From positions 1 to 29,082 of IMG/VR virus record IMGVR_UViG_3300030331_004689: a stretch of DNA of 29,082 nt; one strand, given 5' to 3'. A model generated the notes under the pieces. The model saw only the letters and a program-made list of their open reading frames with translations. It ran no database searches and was not told the DNA's origin. Shown one piece after another: positions 14,250 to 21,790 of this stretch (position 1 is its first letter; every line of letters begins with the position of its first letter). Source of the stretch: a virus. The translations under genes were made by a program, and so were the position numbers.

Positions 14250-14728
14250 TGCCAAGCCGCGCACGATTCGATTCCGACCGAATCGAGAACGAGTTGCACA
14301 AGGGGATCAGGAGAGGGCTCAACCTGATCACGCTATCGTTGCAAAGACGGATCAAGAACAAACTGAGCAAGCCCGGCTCTGGACGTATGTACGGCAAGCA
14401 TCAGGCTTCTGCCGCTGATGGTAAATCCCCGCCCGCTGCGCGGACTGGCAATCTTCTGAACTCGTGGACCGCTGCGGCCAGAATCACCACTCCGAAAGTA
14501 CGACCGGGGGTTGGCATGGGCATAGAGTACGGACCGGGAAACGTTGGCGGTGCGGCGAAGTACGCATGGGCCCTCGAGTATGGTCACGTTTACAGCAACC
14601 GCGTGCTCAAGCCACGGCCCTACGTCAGGCCAAGCATTGAGCGATTGCAACGAGGTGGCCGGGTGCAGAAGATCATGGACAGCCAACTGAAGAAGGCCGT
14701 CAATAATGCGAACAAGGCGGTGCAGTGA
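14249..14728 (+). CDS. Neck/tail-completion protein, HK97 gp10-like
   Basis: 159 residues from ATG 14249, overlapping the previous stop by one base. It opens with a basic helix (IRRGLNLITLSLQRRIKNKL) and has the features of the HK97 gp10/minor tail family: AARTGNLLNSWTAAA, YAWALEYGHV and LKPRPYVRPSIERL, the last being the most typical. These proteins sit between head and tail and are needed for tail attachment. Position between closure and tail terminator proteins agrees. Confidence 0.82.
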   Translation: MPSRARFDSDRIENELHKGIRRGLNLITLSLQRRIKNKLSKPGSGRMYGKHQASAADGKSPPAARTGNLLNSWTAAARITTPKVRPGVGMGIEYGPGNVGGAAKYAWALEYGHVYSNRVLKPRPYVRPSIERLQRGGRVQKIMDSQLKKAVNNANKAVQ

Positions 14729-15153
14729 TGGCGCAAGCACTGGACTCTGCTGTCTTTGATGTACTCACAGCCGACAAGACATCCGGTTCACTCCACAGCA
14801 AGGTAGGCGGCAGGATATATCCCTCGCATGGTGATCCCGGCGACGATTTCCCGATAGTTGTTTTCGAGCAGATAGGTTCCGACATCACTCACCTGTTCGG
14901 TGGTGCTTTGATGTACCTCGACAACTATCAGATTCGTGTGATCAATCGCCACGAAGAAGGCCTTGCAAGCATAGCCGATCTCGCTGATATCGTGGTCGGG
15001 CTTTTCAACGGCACCACCTCGGCCACAGCACCAACAAACTTCGACAGGGCTGAATTCACAGTCGTGAACTCGACCGATATTGATCGTGCCGATGAACTAC
15101 TCACCGCGACGGTCAACGTGACCGTGCGAGCAACTCAAACTTCGGGACTCTAA
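14728..15153 (+). CDS. Tail terminator/tail completion protein
   Basis: 141 residues from ATG 14728, in a TGATG overlap (an in-frame GTG lies just upstream at 14725). It has the layout of DUF3168/gpU-like tail terminators: an N-terminal helix (LDSAVFDVLTAD), GGRIYPSHGDPGDDFPIVVF, a beta strand (YLDNYQIRVINRHEEGLASI) and a C-terminal strand of alternating residues (LLTATVNVTVRAT). The hexamer caps the growing tail tube and joins it to the neck. The family is inferred from pattern and order. Confidence 0.8.
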   Translation: MAQALDSAVFDVLTADKTSGSLHSKVGGRIYPSHGDPGDDFPIVVFEQIGSDITHLFGGALMYLDNYQIRVINRHEEGLASIADLADIVVGLFNGTTSATAPTNFDRAEFTVVNSTDIDRADELLTATVNVTVRATQTSGL

Positions 15154-15155
15154 AC

Positions 15156-15602
15156 ATGCCAGAAACCTTCATCAGTGGCAACTCCGGGGCGTGCCTGATC
15201 GGCAGCGCCAACGAGCACAACCCCCACTTCAACACTTGGAGCGCAACCTTCACTCGTGAGATGCACGACGTAACTGCGTTCGGGGATACAGGGAGGCGCA
15301 GAATACCGGGCATCGCGGACATCTCCGGATCGGCCGGAGGCTTCATGACCTTCGACTCTGCTAACAGCGGCCCGGGTGTCTTTCAGGATGCACACAGCGG
15401 AACAGTGGAGTCTCACACCATCCTGCTGACCGTGCAGACAGGCTGCACCTATACCTTCAACGGCCAAGTGACAGACGTTGCCGTATCATCGACGATGGGC
15501 GGAGACGCAACCATCACCATGAACTTCGCGTTATCATCTGGGCAGGAGTTCCAAGGAACGAGCGGGACAACGGTGATCGAGACATGGGACGAGACCGGCT
15601 GA
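15156..15602 (+). CDS. Major tail tube protein
   Basis: 148 residues from ATG 15156, two bases after the previous stop. Beta-rich, with the tube-protein features HFNTWSATFTREMHDVTAFG, GIADISGSAGGFMTF and a C-terminal DATITMNFALSSGQEF. Stacked hexameric rings of this protein make the DNA conduit, with length set by the tape measure (16423-17532). The fold resembles tail tube and type VI secretion Hcp proteins. Size, order and composition support the call. Confidence 0.82.
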   Translation: MPETFISGNSGACLIGSANEHNPHFNTWSATFTREMHDVTAFGDTGRRRIPGIADISGSAGGFMTFDSANSGPGVFQDAHSGTVESHTILLTVQTGCTYTFNGQVTDVAVSSTMGGDATITMNFALSSGQEFQGTSGTTVIETWDETG

Positions 15603-15844
15603 GAAGAGAACCCGGACAGGTGCTATGGCACCCGATGGGGCAGCGCGTTTTCACGATGGACGACTGGATCGTCCGCGTCGAACCTCATGAGGGCAAGGTC
15701 CGTCTGGTTGGAGTCCCGCCAGACATTCCGGAGGAAGCGGCGATGGAGAGGGGTGTCCAGCACACCCTTCTCCGTCCTTCAGAGATCAAGTCTGTCAGCA
15801 TCGACAGACGGAAGGCGTATATGAACGGCAGGATGGCAACATGA
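15584..15844 (+). CDS. Small tail-module protein of unknown function
   Basis: Up to 86 residues from ATG 15584, which overlaps the tube protein by 19 bases; GTG 15620 or ATG 15635 are alternative starts that avoid the overlap. From MGQRVFTMDDWIVRVEPHEG the chain looks like a compact beta domain (KVRLVGVPPDIPEEA; HTLLRPSEIKSVSID). No family is recognised. Position between tail tube and chaperone suggests a tail-assembly accessory. Confidence 0.55.
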   Translation: MGRDRLRREPGQVLWHPMGQRVFTMDDWIVRVEPHEGKVRLVGVPPDIPEEAAMERGVQHTLLRPSEIKSVSIDRRKAYMNGRMAT

Positions 15845-16266
15845 GCCACATCATGGTCGAGCGTGACGGGAAAGCTATCAGGGTACCGGAGGCCACGGTC
15901 GCGAACCTGATTGGTCTCATGGATCACAAGTACCAGATCGAGCGCATTGCGATTCTGGCGGATATGGAAGAGGTCGGTGCGACGACCGAATCCAAGTACG
16001 CAGCGATCCGAGATCTGCGTGAGTCGAAAGGTCTGACCACTGCCTTGCTGCGCTGGTGCTTCAGTCTTGAGGGCGCTGTTGAAGTGATCAAGTATCTGAC
16101 AGACACCAAGCAACACGACGTTCTCCTTGATGGTCCACCTGACGAGCTGGTCTATCTTGCTCTGCGTCTGATCGGCTACGACCCACCTGACGAGGAGCCC
16201 GATGAAGAGGACGATGATACGAACCGCCCTACGAAAGACCGCGCAACTTCTACAGGGAAGTCGTGA
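15841..16266 (+). CDS. Tail assembly chaperone (gpG-like)
   Basis: 141 residues from ATG 15841 (ATGA overlap). A mainly helical protein (ATVANLIGLMDHKYQIERIA; LTTALLRWCFSLEGAVEVIK) of the usual size, placed two genes before the tape measure like lambda gpG, ending in an acidic low-complexity tail (PPDEEPDEEDDD). Chaperones of this group keep the tape measure soluble while the tube grows. The next frame overlaps its end and may be joined to it by a -1 shift, as in gpG/gpGT. Confidence 0.72.
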   Translation: MSHIMVERDGKAIRVPEATVANLIGLMDHKYQIERIAILADMEEVGATTESKYAAIRDLRESKGLTTALLRWCFSLEGAVEVIKYLTDTKQHDVLLDGPPDELVYLALRLIGYDPPDEEPDEEDDDTNRPTKDRATSTGKS

Positions 16267-16448
16267 CGGTCACCAAGCTACTGCCCGGAGTTGGTGATCC
16301 CCTTGCGATGACTGTCCGCCAGTTCACGGGTATATGCAACGCCCTCATCGACGCGGAAGCCGATACATGTACAGGCGGAGATCACCGATCAAAGGTGGAG
16401 GCTGATATGAGGAGGCTGGCCAATGGCCGCAGGCAAGCTAGAAGTTGA
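16263..16448 (+). CDS. Second tail chaperone segment (gpT-like), possible -1 frameshift extension
   Basis: 61 residues from GTG 16263 (GTGA overlap) with a poor Shine-Dalgarno. Helical middle (MTVRQFTGICNALIDAEADT), basic end (RRLANGRRQARS). It lies in the -1 frame relative to the upstream chaperone, and this frame is open from 16218, reading YEPPYERPRNFYREVVTVTK, a more ordinary protein than the overlapping low-complexity end of the zero frame. That would give a gpGT-like fusion. I find no canonical slippery heptamer in 16218-16266, so simple coupling is equally possible. Confidence 0.55.
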   Translation: MTVTKLLPGVGDPLAMTVRQFTGICNALIDAEADTCTGGDHRSKVEADMRRLANGRRQARS

Positions 16449-17532
16449 GATCATTGCAAGGCTGGACAAGCTTGAGAAGGGCTTGCAATCGGCCGAGCAA
16501 AGAGTCAAGAAGACCGGCAAGACAATGGACGACGCCTTGGCCACACCGACGGGGAAGATGGCCGTCAACATGGGGAAGGTGTTCGCAGTCATGGGCGTGG
16601 CCGAGGGAGCGGTCAAGGGCATCGGTGGCGCAGCACATGCGGTAGCAGGCGTGTTCAAGGGATTGACCGGCGACACCGAAGGGATGCGCGACTCGCTTGC
16701 TGCATCCAGCGAACTGATCAAGACGCTACCGTTCGGCATAGGTGCTCTCGTTGCAGGCTTCGAGCAGGTGGCCAAGTCACTCATGGGCATCGCTGAACAG
16801 GAGGAGCGCCTTCTTCAGTTGCAGAACCAACTTGTTGCCAGCCGACGCGCAACGCAGAGAGAGAAGCAGATTGTTCAAGAGACCAAGCTGTTGGAGATGC
16901 AGTACGAACTCATGATCGAGGGCGATGAAGAGCACAGCATGCACCTCGCTCATCAGCTTGAGCTTGAGCAGAATGCGGCAAGGATGAACCAGAAGATGGC
17001 ATCATTGCGCGAGGCAGCACAAGCCGCGCTTGCCGAGGGTGATGAGCAGACCGCCTTGAACCTCAGGCATGCGGCGAATGCTCTGAAAGATCAGATGATT
17101 GTTCAGGAGATGATCATCAACGCAAAGAAGAAGGAGAATGAGGCCGAGCTGATGCGAAAGCGTCAGGCCGAGGAGCAAGCCAAACTTGACCAAGAGCGTG
17201 TTGAGCGCGAGCGCAAGATTGCAGATGAGAAGCGCAAGGCAGCAGAGGAAGAAAAGAGGGCGCTCGAAGAACAGGTTGCACTCGAGGAACAGCGCATGGG
17301 TGCCATCAGCTCGAGACTCGGAATGGTTTCCAAAGAAGCCCAAACCAAGAGCGGATTCACGAATCAGGGCCAGACCGCCTTCGGCACGTTCACCTTCGGC
17401 GAGCAGAACGTTGATGAGAAGATCAGGTCGCTGCAAGAAGAGGCCAACAACACCCAGAAGAGTATTGACAAGAAGACCACCGCGATCGAGCAGATTCTAC
17501 AGACCCTCACTCAGAAGATCGGATTCGCCTGA
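16423..17532 (+). CDS. Tape measure protein (short)
   Basis: 369 residues from ATG 16423, with a very strong Shine-Dalgarno (GAGGAGG at 16409-16415). Residues ~1-45 are helical and basic, ~45-125 hydrophobic and Gly/Ala-rich (VFAVMGVAEGAVKGIGGAAH; LPFGIGALVAGFEQVAKSLM), ~125-300 a long charged coiled coil (AEEQAKLDQERVERERKIAD), and the end is again heptad-like. This layout and place after the chaperones identify the protein that sets tail length. At about 1.5 angstrom per residue it predicts a tail near 55 nm. Confidence 0.87.
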   Translation: MAAGKLEVEIIARLDKLEKGLQSAEQRVKKTGKTMDDALATPTGKMAVNMGKVFAVMGVAEGAVKGIGGAAHAVAGVFKGLTGDTEGMRDSLAASSELIKTLPFGIGALVAGFEQVAKSLMGIAEQEERLLQLQNQLVASRRATQREKQIVQETKLLEMQYELMIEGDEEHSMHLAHQLELEQNAARMNQKMASLREAAQAALAEGDEQTALNLRHAANALKDQMIVQEMIINAKKKENEAELMRKRQAEEQAKLDQERVERERKIADEKRKAAEEEKRALEEQVALEEQRMGAISSRLGMVSKEAQTKSGFTNQGQTAFGTFTFGEQNVDEKIRSLQEEANNTQKSIDKKTTAIEQILQTLTQKIGFA

Positions 17533-18365
17533 TGAGCCAATATGCCGTTGAAACCCAAGACTCTCGCCAAGTGCAGGTTGGTGATGGCAAGGCAACCATC
17601 AGCCGGACGTGGAAGATGTGGGGCTTCCCGAACGAGCAGAGTGCAATCCGTGGATTCAACGCGAGCTATCCACCGGGTCCGGGCTTGAGCGGCAGCACCT
17701 TCGTGCCACGCATCGGAAGTGCGCATCCGCATTTCACGTTCATGAAGGTCCACCGCTACAACCTGACCCAGATGCCCGGCACCAATGATGCATGGGTTGT
17801 GCAGTTTGAGTACCGGAACATCCCTGTCCAGACAAGATCCCCACCGACCCCCACAGGTCTGCCCTCGGGACCTGATGCCATCAGCTTCGAGGAGATCACT
17901 GGCACCGTGTCAGGCTCATTCATCATGGCATACAGGAGCAATCCAAGCCCACCAGCGCTGGGAAGATTCGGGGAAGGCGAGGGTGACATTGGTGGAGTGC
18001 CCTGTGATGCTGGTGGACAGCCAACCAGCCAGATGCGTTACCAGTATGAGATCACCAAGTCCATCGTCACCGAGCAGAACTTCGAGTCGCAGCTCGGACA
18101 GTTCGGAAGCTTTGTCGGAACCAGAGGATCAGGGTTCGGACTACCTGATGGGTCTCTCCTGTACCGTGGGGCTTCCATTCAGCGCATCGAAGCCAACAAG
18201 TACCGGGTGCAGCACACTTACCTCTATGATTCGAACTCCCACTGTCTTCAAGTTCCGCGCTACAACAAGGACGGACAGTTCGATCTCGACGAAGATGGGC
18301 ACGTTGATATGGTGTATTGGAAGCAGCCGTTCCCCGATGCGAACGGTACCCTCCCCGGTATCTGA
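17532..18365 (+). CDS. Tail-tip/baseplate protein with EF-hand-like loop
   Basis: 277 residues from ATG 17532 (TGATG overlap). Directly after the tape measure, where distal tail proteins begin. Beta-rich, with many aromatic and Gly/Pro residues (GFNASYPPGPGLSGSTF; ISFEEITGTVSGSFIMAYRS). Near the C-terminus a Ca-binding-like loop reads KDGQFDLDEDGHVD, with D251, D253, D255 and D259 at EF-hand spacing. No exact family is recognised; a distal tail or baseplate hub role is inferred from order. Confidence 0.6.
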   Translation: MSQYAVETQDSRQVQVGDGKATISRTWKMWGFPNEQSAIRGFNASYPPGPGLSGSTFVPRIGSAHPHFTFMKVHRYNLTQMPGTNDAWVVQFEYRNIPVQTRSPPTPTGLPSGPDAISFEEITGTVSGSFIMAYRSNPSPPALGRFGEGEGDIGGVPCDAGGQPTSQMRYQYEITKSIVTEQNFESQLGQFGSFVGTRGSGFGLPDGSLLYRGASIQRIEANKYRVQHTYLYDSNSHCLQVPRYNKDGQFDLDEDGHVDMVYWKQPFPDANGTLPGI

Positions 18366-18376
18366 AAGGAACAACC

Positions 18377-18757
18377 ATGGCAGATGAACTCACGGTCGCG
18401 GCGTCAGTATTCTACGAAAAGAACAACCACCAGCTTCAGTTCACGCCTGACCAGCAAGTGGTCACGGTTGCAGGAGAGCAGACTTCGAGCGGAGTCATAC
18501 AGGTGGCCGACTCTGCTCACGAAGCCATCGCACTCGGCGAGGTTGGGGCATCCGTCCAAGGCTGGGCGTGGTTCCGGAATGTAGGTACGGACACCACGAC
18601 GGCTGTGCGGATTGGCTTGGACGTATCTGGAAACTTCTTCCCCGTGTTCGAATTGAAGGGCGGAGAGTTCGCGATCATGCGCCTTGCCAACCAACAACTG
18701 CACGCAAAGAGCACGAGCGGCAACCTGTTCTTGCAGTTCAACATCATCGAGGAATAA
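18377..18757 (+). CDS. Tail structural protein, small, beta-rich
   Basis: 126 residues from ATG 18377 behind GAAAGGAAC. Predominantly beta (QQVVTVAGEQTSSGVIQV; GWAWFRNVGTDTTTAVRIGL; GNLFLQFNIIEE), resembling a single beta-sandwich domain. It has no cysteine. It lies in the tail-tip region between two unrecognised structural proteins; the downstream protein at 19731 has a similar size and style. Function is inferred from position only. Confidence 0.6.
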   Translation: MADELTVAASVFYEKNNHQLQFTPDQQVVTVAGEQTSSGVIQVADSAHEAIALGEVGASVQGWAWFRNVGTDTTTAVRIGLDVSGNFFPVFELKGGEFAIMRLANQQLHAKSTSGNLFLQFNIIEE

Positions 18758-18759
18758 AT

Positions 18760-19734
18760 ATGGCCGAGTTCCCCGAATTCACGCAGGGCCAATATGGCAA
18801 GCTCACAACTGAGCACCTGAATGCTCTGACGCGACAGGTTCGCGAAAACACAGCATTGATCCAGCAAGCTGGATTTGGCGTGAGTACGCAACCAAGAGGC
18901 GGCGCAGGAAACTTCCCGATCATTGCACGACTCGGTTCTCGTGTTGATGTAGATGATGAGGAGGGGTCGAGGAAGCCGCTGAGGGGGCAGACATCAGACG
19001 ACGACGGAGTTCAACGTGATGACGGAGGCGAGAGTGAGGGAGGACCAACCAGACCGGGCTACGACTGGGTGGAGGTCATTCCATTCGTCACGGGCTCCAA
19101 CCTCGAGTTCAACAGTGCAGATCGTCGCCGGTACGACGGCACCAACCCCGCAATGCCCACCAAGAAGCTGGTTGGTGCTGGAGCCCTCGGCGACAGGGAC
19201 CAGCGTGACGAACTCGGCAACGTCAACGAGTTCACTGGCAAGATCGTGTTGCTGTTTCCGTCGGCTACGCAAGACGGCAAGGCTGCGTTGATCTTCCAAG
19301 GACCTTTCGGAAACGACACGATCACCGCAGTGATCAAGTCCGGAGAGGAGGGGTCTAGCTGTGATCCAGCGGGTGGTGGCTTCTACACGGTCCAGCGATT
19401 CAATTCCGACGGCGTGTTCGGGCCCACGTTCTTCGCCAGAAACGGGGCCGAACGCAACGGCGTGGGCATGGGTGGCAGTATCGACAACGTCGAGTGTGAA
19501 CTCGAGGCACCGCCAGTGAAGATACCAGTTGGCAAGGCGGTCCTCTGCAATCAGGACGGAGATGGGGCTTGGTGGTTCACAGCTACGAACGAAAGATGCG
19601 TTTCCTGTTGCGAAGCAACTGAAGGATTCAGTGACGAGATCGAGACCTTGAACACTACGTCGACGGTCCGAGCTATTGCTGTTCCAAACTTCGAACAGGG
19701 AGTTGGCAGTATTGTCAGGGAGATGATGTCATGA
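18760..19734 (+). CDS. Tail-tip structural protein of unknown family
   Basis: 324 residues from ATG 18760, two bases after the previous stop. The N-terminus is helical (GKLTTEHLNALTRQVRENTA), followed by an acidic, Gly/Asp/Arg-rich low-complexity stretch (~65-95), then a beta-rich body (TGKIVLLFPSATQDGKAAL). Near the end is a Cys cluster (ERCVSCCEATEG) like the cysteine richness of the downstream genes. An N-terminal helix with a beta-rich C-terminal part is common in fibre or appendage proteins that trimerise. No family is recognised. Confidence 0.6.
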   Translation: MAEFPEFTQGQYGKLTTEHLNALTRQVRENTALIQQAGFGVSTQPRGGAGNFPIIARLGSRVDVDDEEGSRKPLRGQTSDDDGVQRDDGGESEGGPTRPGYDWVEVIPFVTGSNLEFNSADRRRYDGTNPAMPTKKLVGAGALGDRDQRDELGNVNEFTGKIVLLFPSATQDGKAALIFQGPFGNDTITAVIKSGEEGSSCDPAGGGFYTVQRFNSDGVFGPTFFARNGAERNGVGMGGSIDNVECELEAPPVKIPVGKAVLCNQDGDGAWWFTATNERCVSCCEATEGFSDEIETLNTTSTVRAIAVPNFEQGVGSIVREMMS

Positions 19735-20096
19735 GCATACCGCGTAGACTGTTCAACTCAGAACTGACCACGGTCAGCACCGACCTGACAGTGGCGGAGC
19801 ACATGTACACCGCGCCGAACGGCGGACCCACCATGGTGACCGGTGTCTTTATAGCAGCATCTCAAGGTGCAACCAACAACGAAGTCCGCCTTCATCACCT
19901 GCAACCTGTCAACGAAGAGACACCGGCGTCCAAGAACATCATCTTGCGGGTGACTGTGTCAAACGCACACACACCTGAGCAGCAGTTCTCATCGGTCAAG
20001 ATCATCATGCAGCCCGGCGAAAGGTTGTACGGCAACCTCCACGCAGGCACGGCCGTCGCCGTTAGTGCGTATGGTCTGGAGCCGCGTGGTGCCTAG
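19731..20096 (+). CDS. Small tail structural protein
   Basis: 121 residues from ATG 19731, overlapping the previous stop (ATGA). Beta-rich (MVTGVFIAASQGATNNEVRL; KNIILRVTVSNAHTPEQQFS; GTAVAVSAYGLEPRG), similar in style to phage proteins that make small trimeric or decoration domains. No recognised motif. Position within the tail-tip block suggests a virion component. Confidence 0.6.
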   Translation: MSIPRRLFNSELTTVSTDLTVAEHMYTAPNGGPTMVTGVFIAASQGATNNEVRLHHLQPVNEETPASKNIILRVTVSNAHTPEQQFSSVKIIMQPGERLYGNLHAGTAVAVSAYGLEPRGA

Positions 20097-21531
20097 TCAC
20101 CTCGCAGCTGCTTGCTGTTGTGGTCCACCGCCTCCTGTGAGCGGCTGCTATCCCGAAGACAACAACCTGACCGTGAGCTGGGACGGTTACAGCTTGCGAT
20201 CGACTCAGAACTGGGACAGGATCTTCAGCGAATTCTGCGGAACTGGACAAGACAACCTTTTCAACTGCGCCCACTCAATTCAGGTTGATAGATCCTTGGA
20301 CGTAGCTTCTGGCAGCCTAGAAGTGATGCGTGGTGATCGGATACGAGAAGCAGGTTGGTACTCCGACAACTATCTGATGAACGTGAGCCCTCTGCTTCAC
20401 GATAACCGATGGCCATCTTGCCAGCATTGCTGCTACGAACCAAGCCGCGACCGATGGTATGGTCGACCATTCAACGGTGTCGAGCAAGTGCAGAACGGCA
20501 TGGAGCCTAGTTTGTACAGCTACCATAACGGCATGGGTGGCATGTTCGGCGGCTTTGGATCAGTCTCCCAGAGGTCGAGCATGGGCCCCGGAACAAGATC
20601 AGGTATTCCGGCCCTCGGATCGCCTTGCTGGACCACTGAAACGACAGGAGACGTGGTTTCATTCCCCAATGAAGTCACCTCTCCATCGCCGTGCAAGTTG
20701 AGCTTTGCCTATGCAAAGGTCCGATGTCTTGACCTTGGAGATGGCAAGGTTGCGTTCTCAGGTTTCATATCATTCAAGGGCTTCGGCATTCACAACAAGC
20801 GGGCCGGTGATGTCATGAGGTTCGGGAGATGCGACTTCAACGAATGTGAGTGCAACTACTCTGAGCCCGGTTGCAGGCGCTCCGGGCCCGAGCCAAACTG
20901 CTACGAACGTGGCCGAGGTGGCATATATCGACCATGCGATCCGGCACAGCCATGGGATTGGCGCTGCCGATGTTTCTGCCATCCATATGTCTTCGAAGGA
21001 CCATGCTACGAAGGCCCGGACGCGCATCTTTGCACACCCGGATGCTCCAAAAACTGCTATTGCAACCGCGACTGTCCGGGGCAATATGATGGGTGTGCGC
21101 CGGGTCCGAACAACGGATGGGACCTGCAAGGGGGTCCCGATTGTGACAGCATCATAGACTGCTTCGGCAAGCCCTATCTGAACCACGATTGCCCCGGCGG
21201 GTTTCCCGGAGACCACTTCTGCGGCGGTCCGCCATACTTTGACTGTGTCGATCCGAATGGACCTCACCAGATTCCAAGTTGCCATGGCGAATGCGGCAAC
21301 GACTTCCGTGAGATGGAAGGTTCGGTGTGGACGATGTGCAGCAGGCCCGGGATCGGCCTTGGTGTTCCAGTCTACACCACCACCATCTTCATCAATCCAC
21401 CAGATATTCCACGATCCGATATCCCATGGTGTCATGAGTGCTCTGCAAAGGAATACTTCAAGACATTCAACTCAGACGAGTACCATGCGATCGGTTCAAA
21501 CGGAGTCCGCGTCAATGTTGGAATCGAGTGA
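20089..21531 (+). CDS. Cysteine-rich tail-module protein (~38 Cys)
   Basis: About 480 residues. GTG 20089 is chosen because GGAG (20078-20081) lies 7 bases upstream; GTG 20065, ATG 20071 and GTG 20086 are alternatives. I count about 38 cysteines, most in the C-terminal half (RCRCFCHP; GCSKNCYCNRDCPGQYDGC; WCHEC), often in C-x-C, CC or Gly/Pro-flanked patterns, together with many aromatics. The N-terminus (SHLAAACCCGPPPPVSGC) also starts with a Cys run. Such density implies disulfides or metal sites in an extracellular protein, such as a receptor-binding or host-surface protein. It sits among tail-tip genes. No family is recognised. Confidence 0.7.
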   Translation: MPSHLAAACCCGPPPPVSGCYPEDNNLTVSWDGYSLRSTQNWDRIFSEFCGTGQDNLFNCAHSIQVDRSLDVASGSLEVMRGDRIREAGWYSDNYLMNVSPLLHDNRWPSCQHCCYEPSRDRWYGRPFNGVEQVQNGMEPSLYSYHNGMGGMFGGFGSVSQRSSMGPGTRSGIPALGSPCWTTETTGDVVSFPNEVTSPSPCKLSFAYAKVRCLDLGDGKVAFSGFISFKGFGIHNKRAGDVMRFGRCDFNECECNYSEPGCRRSGPEPNCYERGRGGIYRPCDPAQPWDWRCRCFCHPYVFEGPCYEGPDAHLCTPGCSKNCYCNRDCPGQYDGCAPGPNNGWDLQGGPDCDSIIDCFGKPYLNHDCPGGFPGDHFCGGPPYFDCVDPNGPHQIPSCHGECGNDFREMEGSVWTMCSRPGIGLGVPVYTTTIFINPPDIPRSDIPWCHECSAKEYFKTFNSDEYHAIGSNGVRVNVGIE

Positions 21532-21790
21532 ACAATCCGGATCTGAATGCATCTATGCCATGCGGATCGGTGGAGTCCAGCGATGCACTTTGAAACTGTG
21601 CAAGGACCAAGATCTTGGGACCTGCTGCGAGTCATGCACTGAATATGCTGGGCCGAATCGTGGACTCGGTGATGTGGTCAAGAACATCACGTCGGCCGTT
21701 GGAATTAAGCCATGTGGTGGTTGTCAGAAGCGTCGTGAGGCAATGAACCGATGGACTAGGAGAAGAAGGGAACAATCTCGTGACAGTTGA
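21515..21790 (+). CDS. Small Cys-rich protein with GLGD...CGGCQKR motif
   Basis: 91 residues from ATG 21515, overlapping the previous gene by 17 bases. Two Cys clusters, CTLKLCKDQDLGTCCESC and PCGGCQKR, flank the segment NRGLGDVVKNITSAVGIKP. I recall the GLGD...GI..C.GC..R pattern as a recurrent short motif in phage and prophage proteins of unknown role; this is from memory and unchecked. The Arg-rich end (WTRRRREQSRDS) overlaps the next gene. A metal-binding role is suggested by the cysteines. Confidence 0.65.
   Translation: MLESSEQSGSECIYAMRIGGVQRCTLKLCKDQDLGTCCESCTEYAGPNRGLGDVVKNITSAVGIKPCGGCQKRREAMNRWTRRRREQSRDS

Noticed and set aside
20770-21435. 221-residue minus-strand frame opposite the Cys-rich gene
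   Set aside because: No ribosome site and no family pattern; the sense frame is supported by overlaps with both neighbours.
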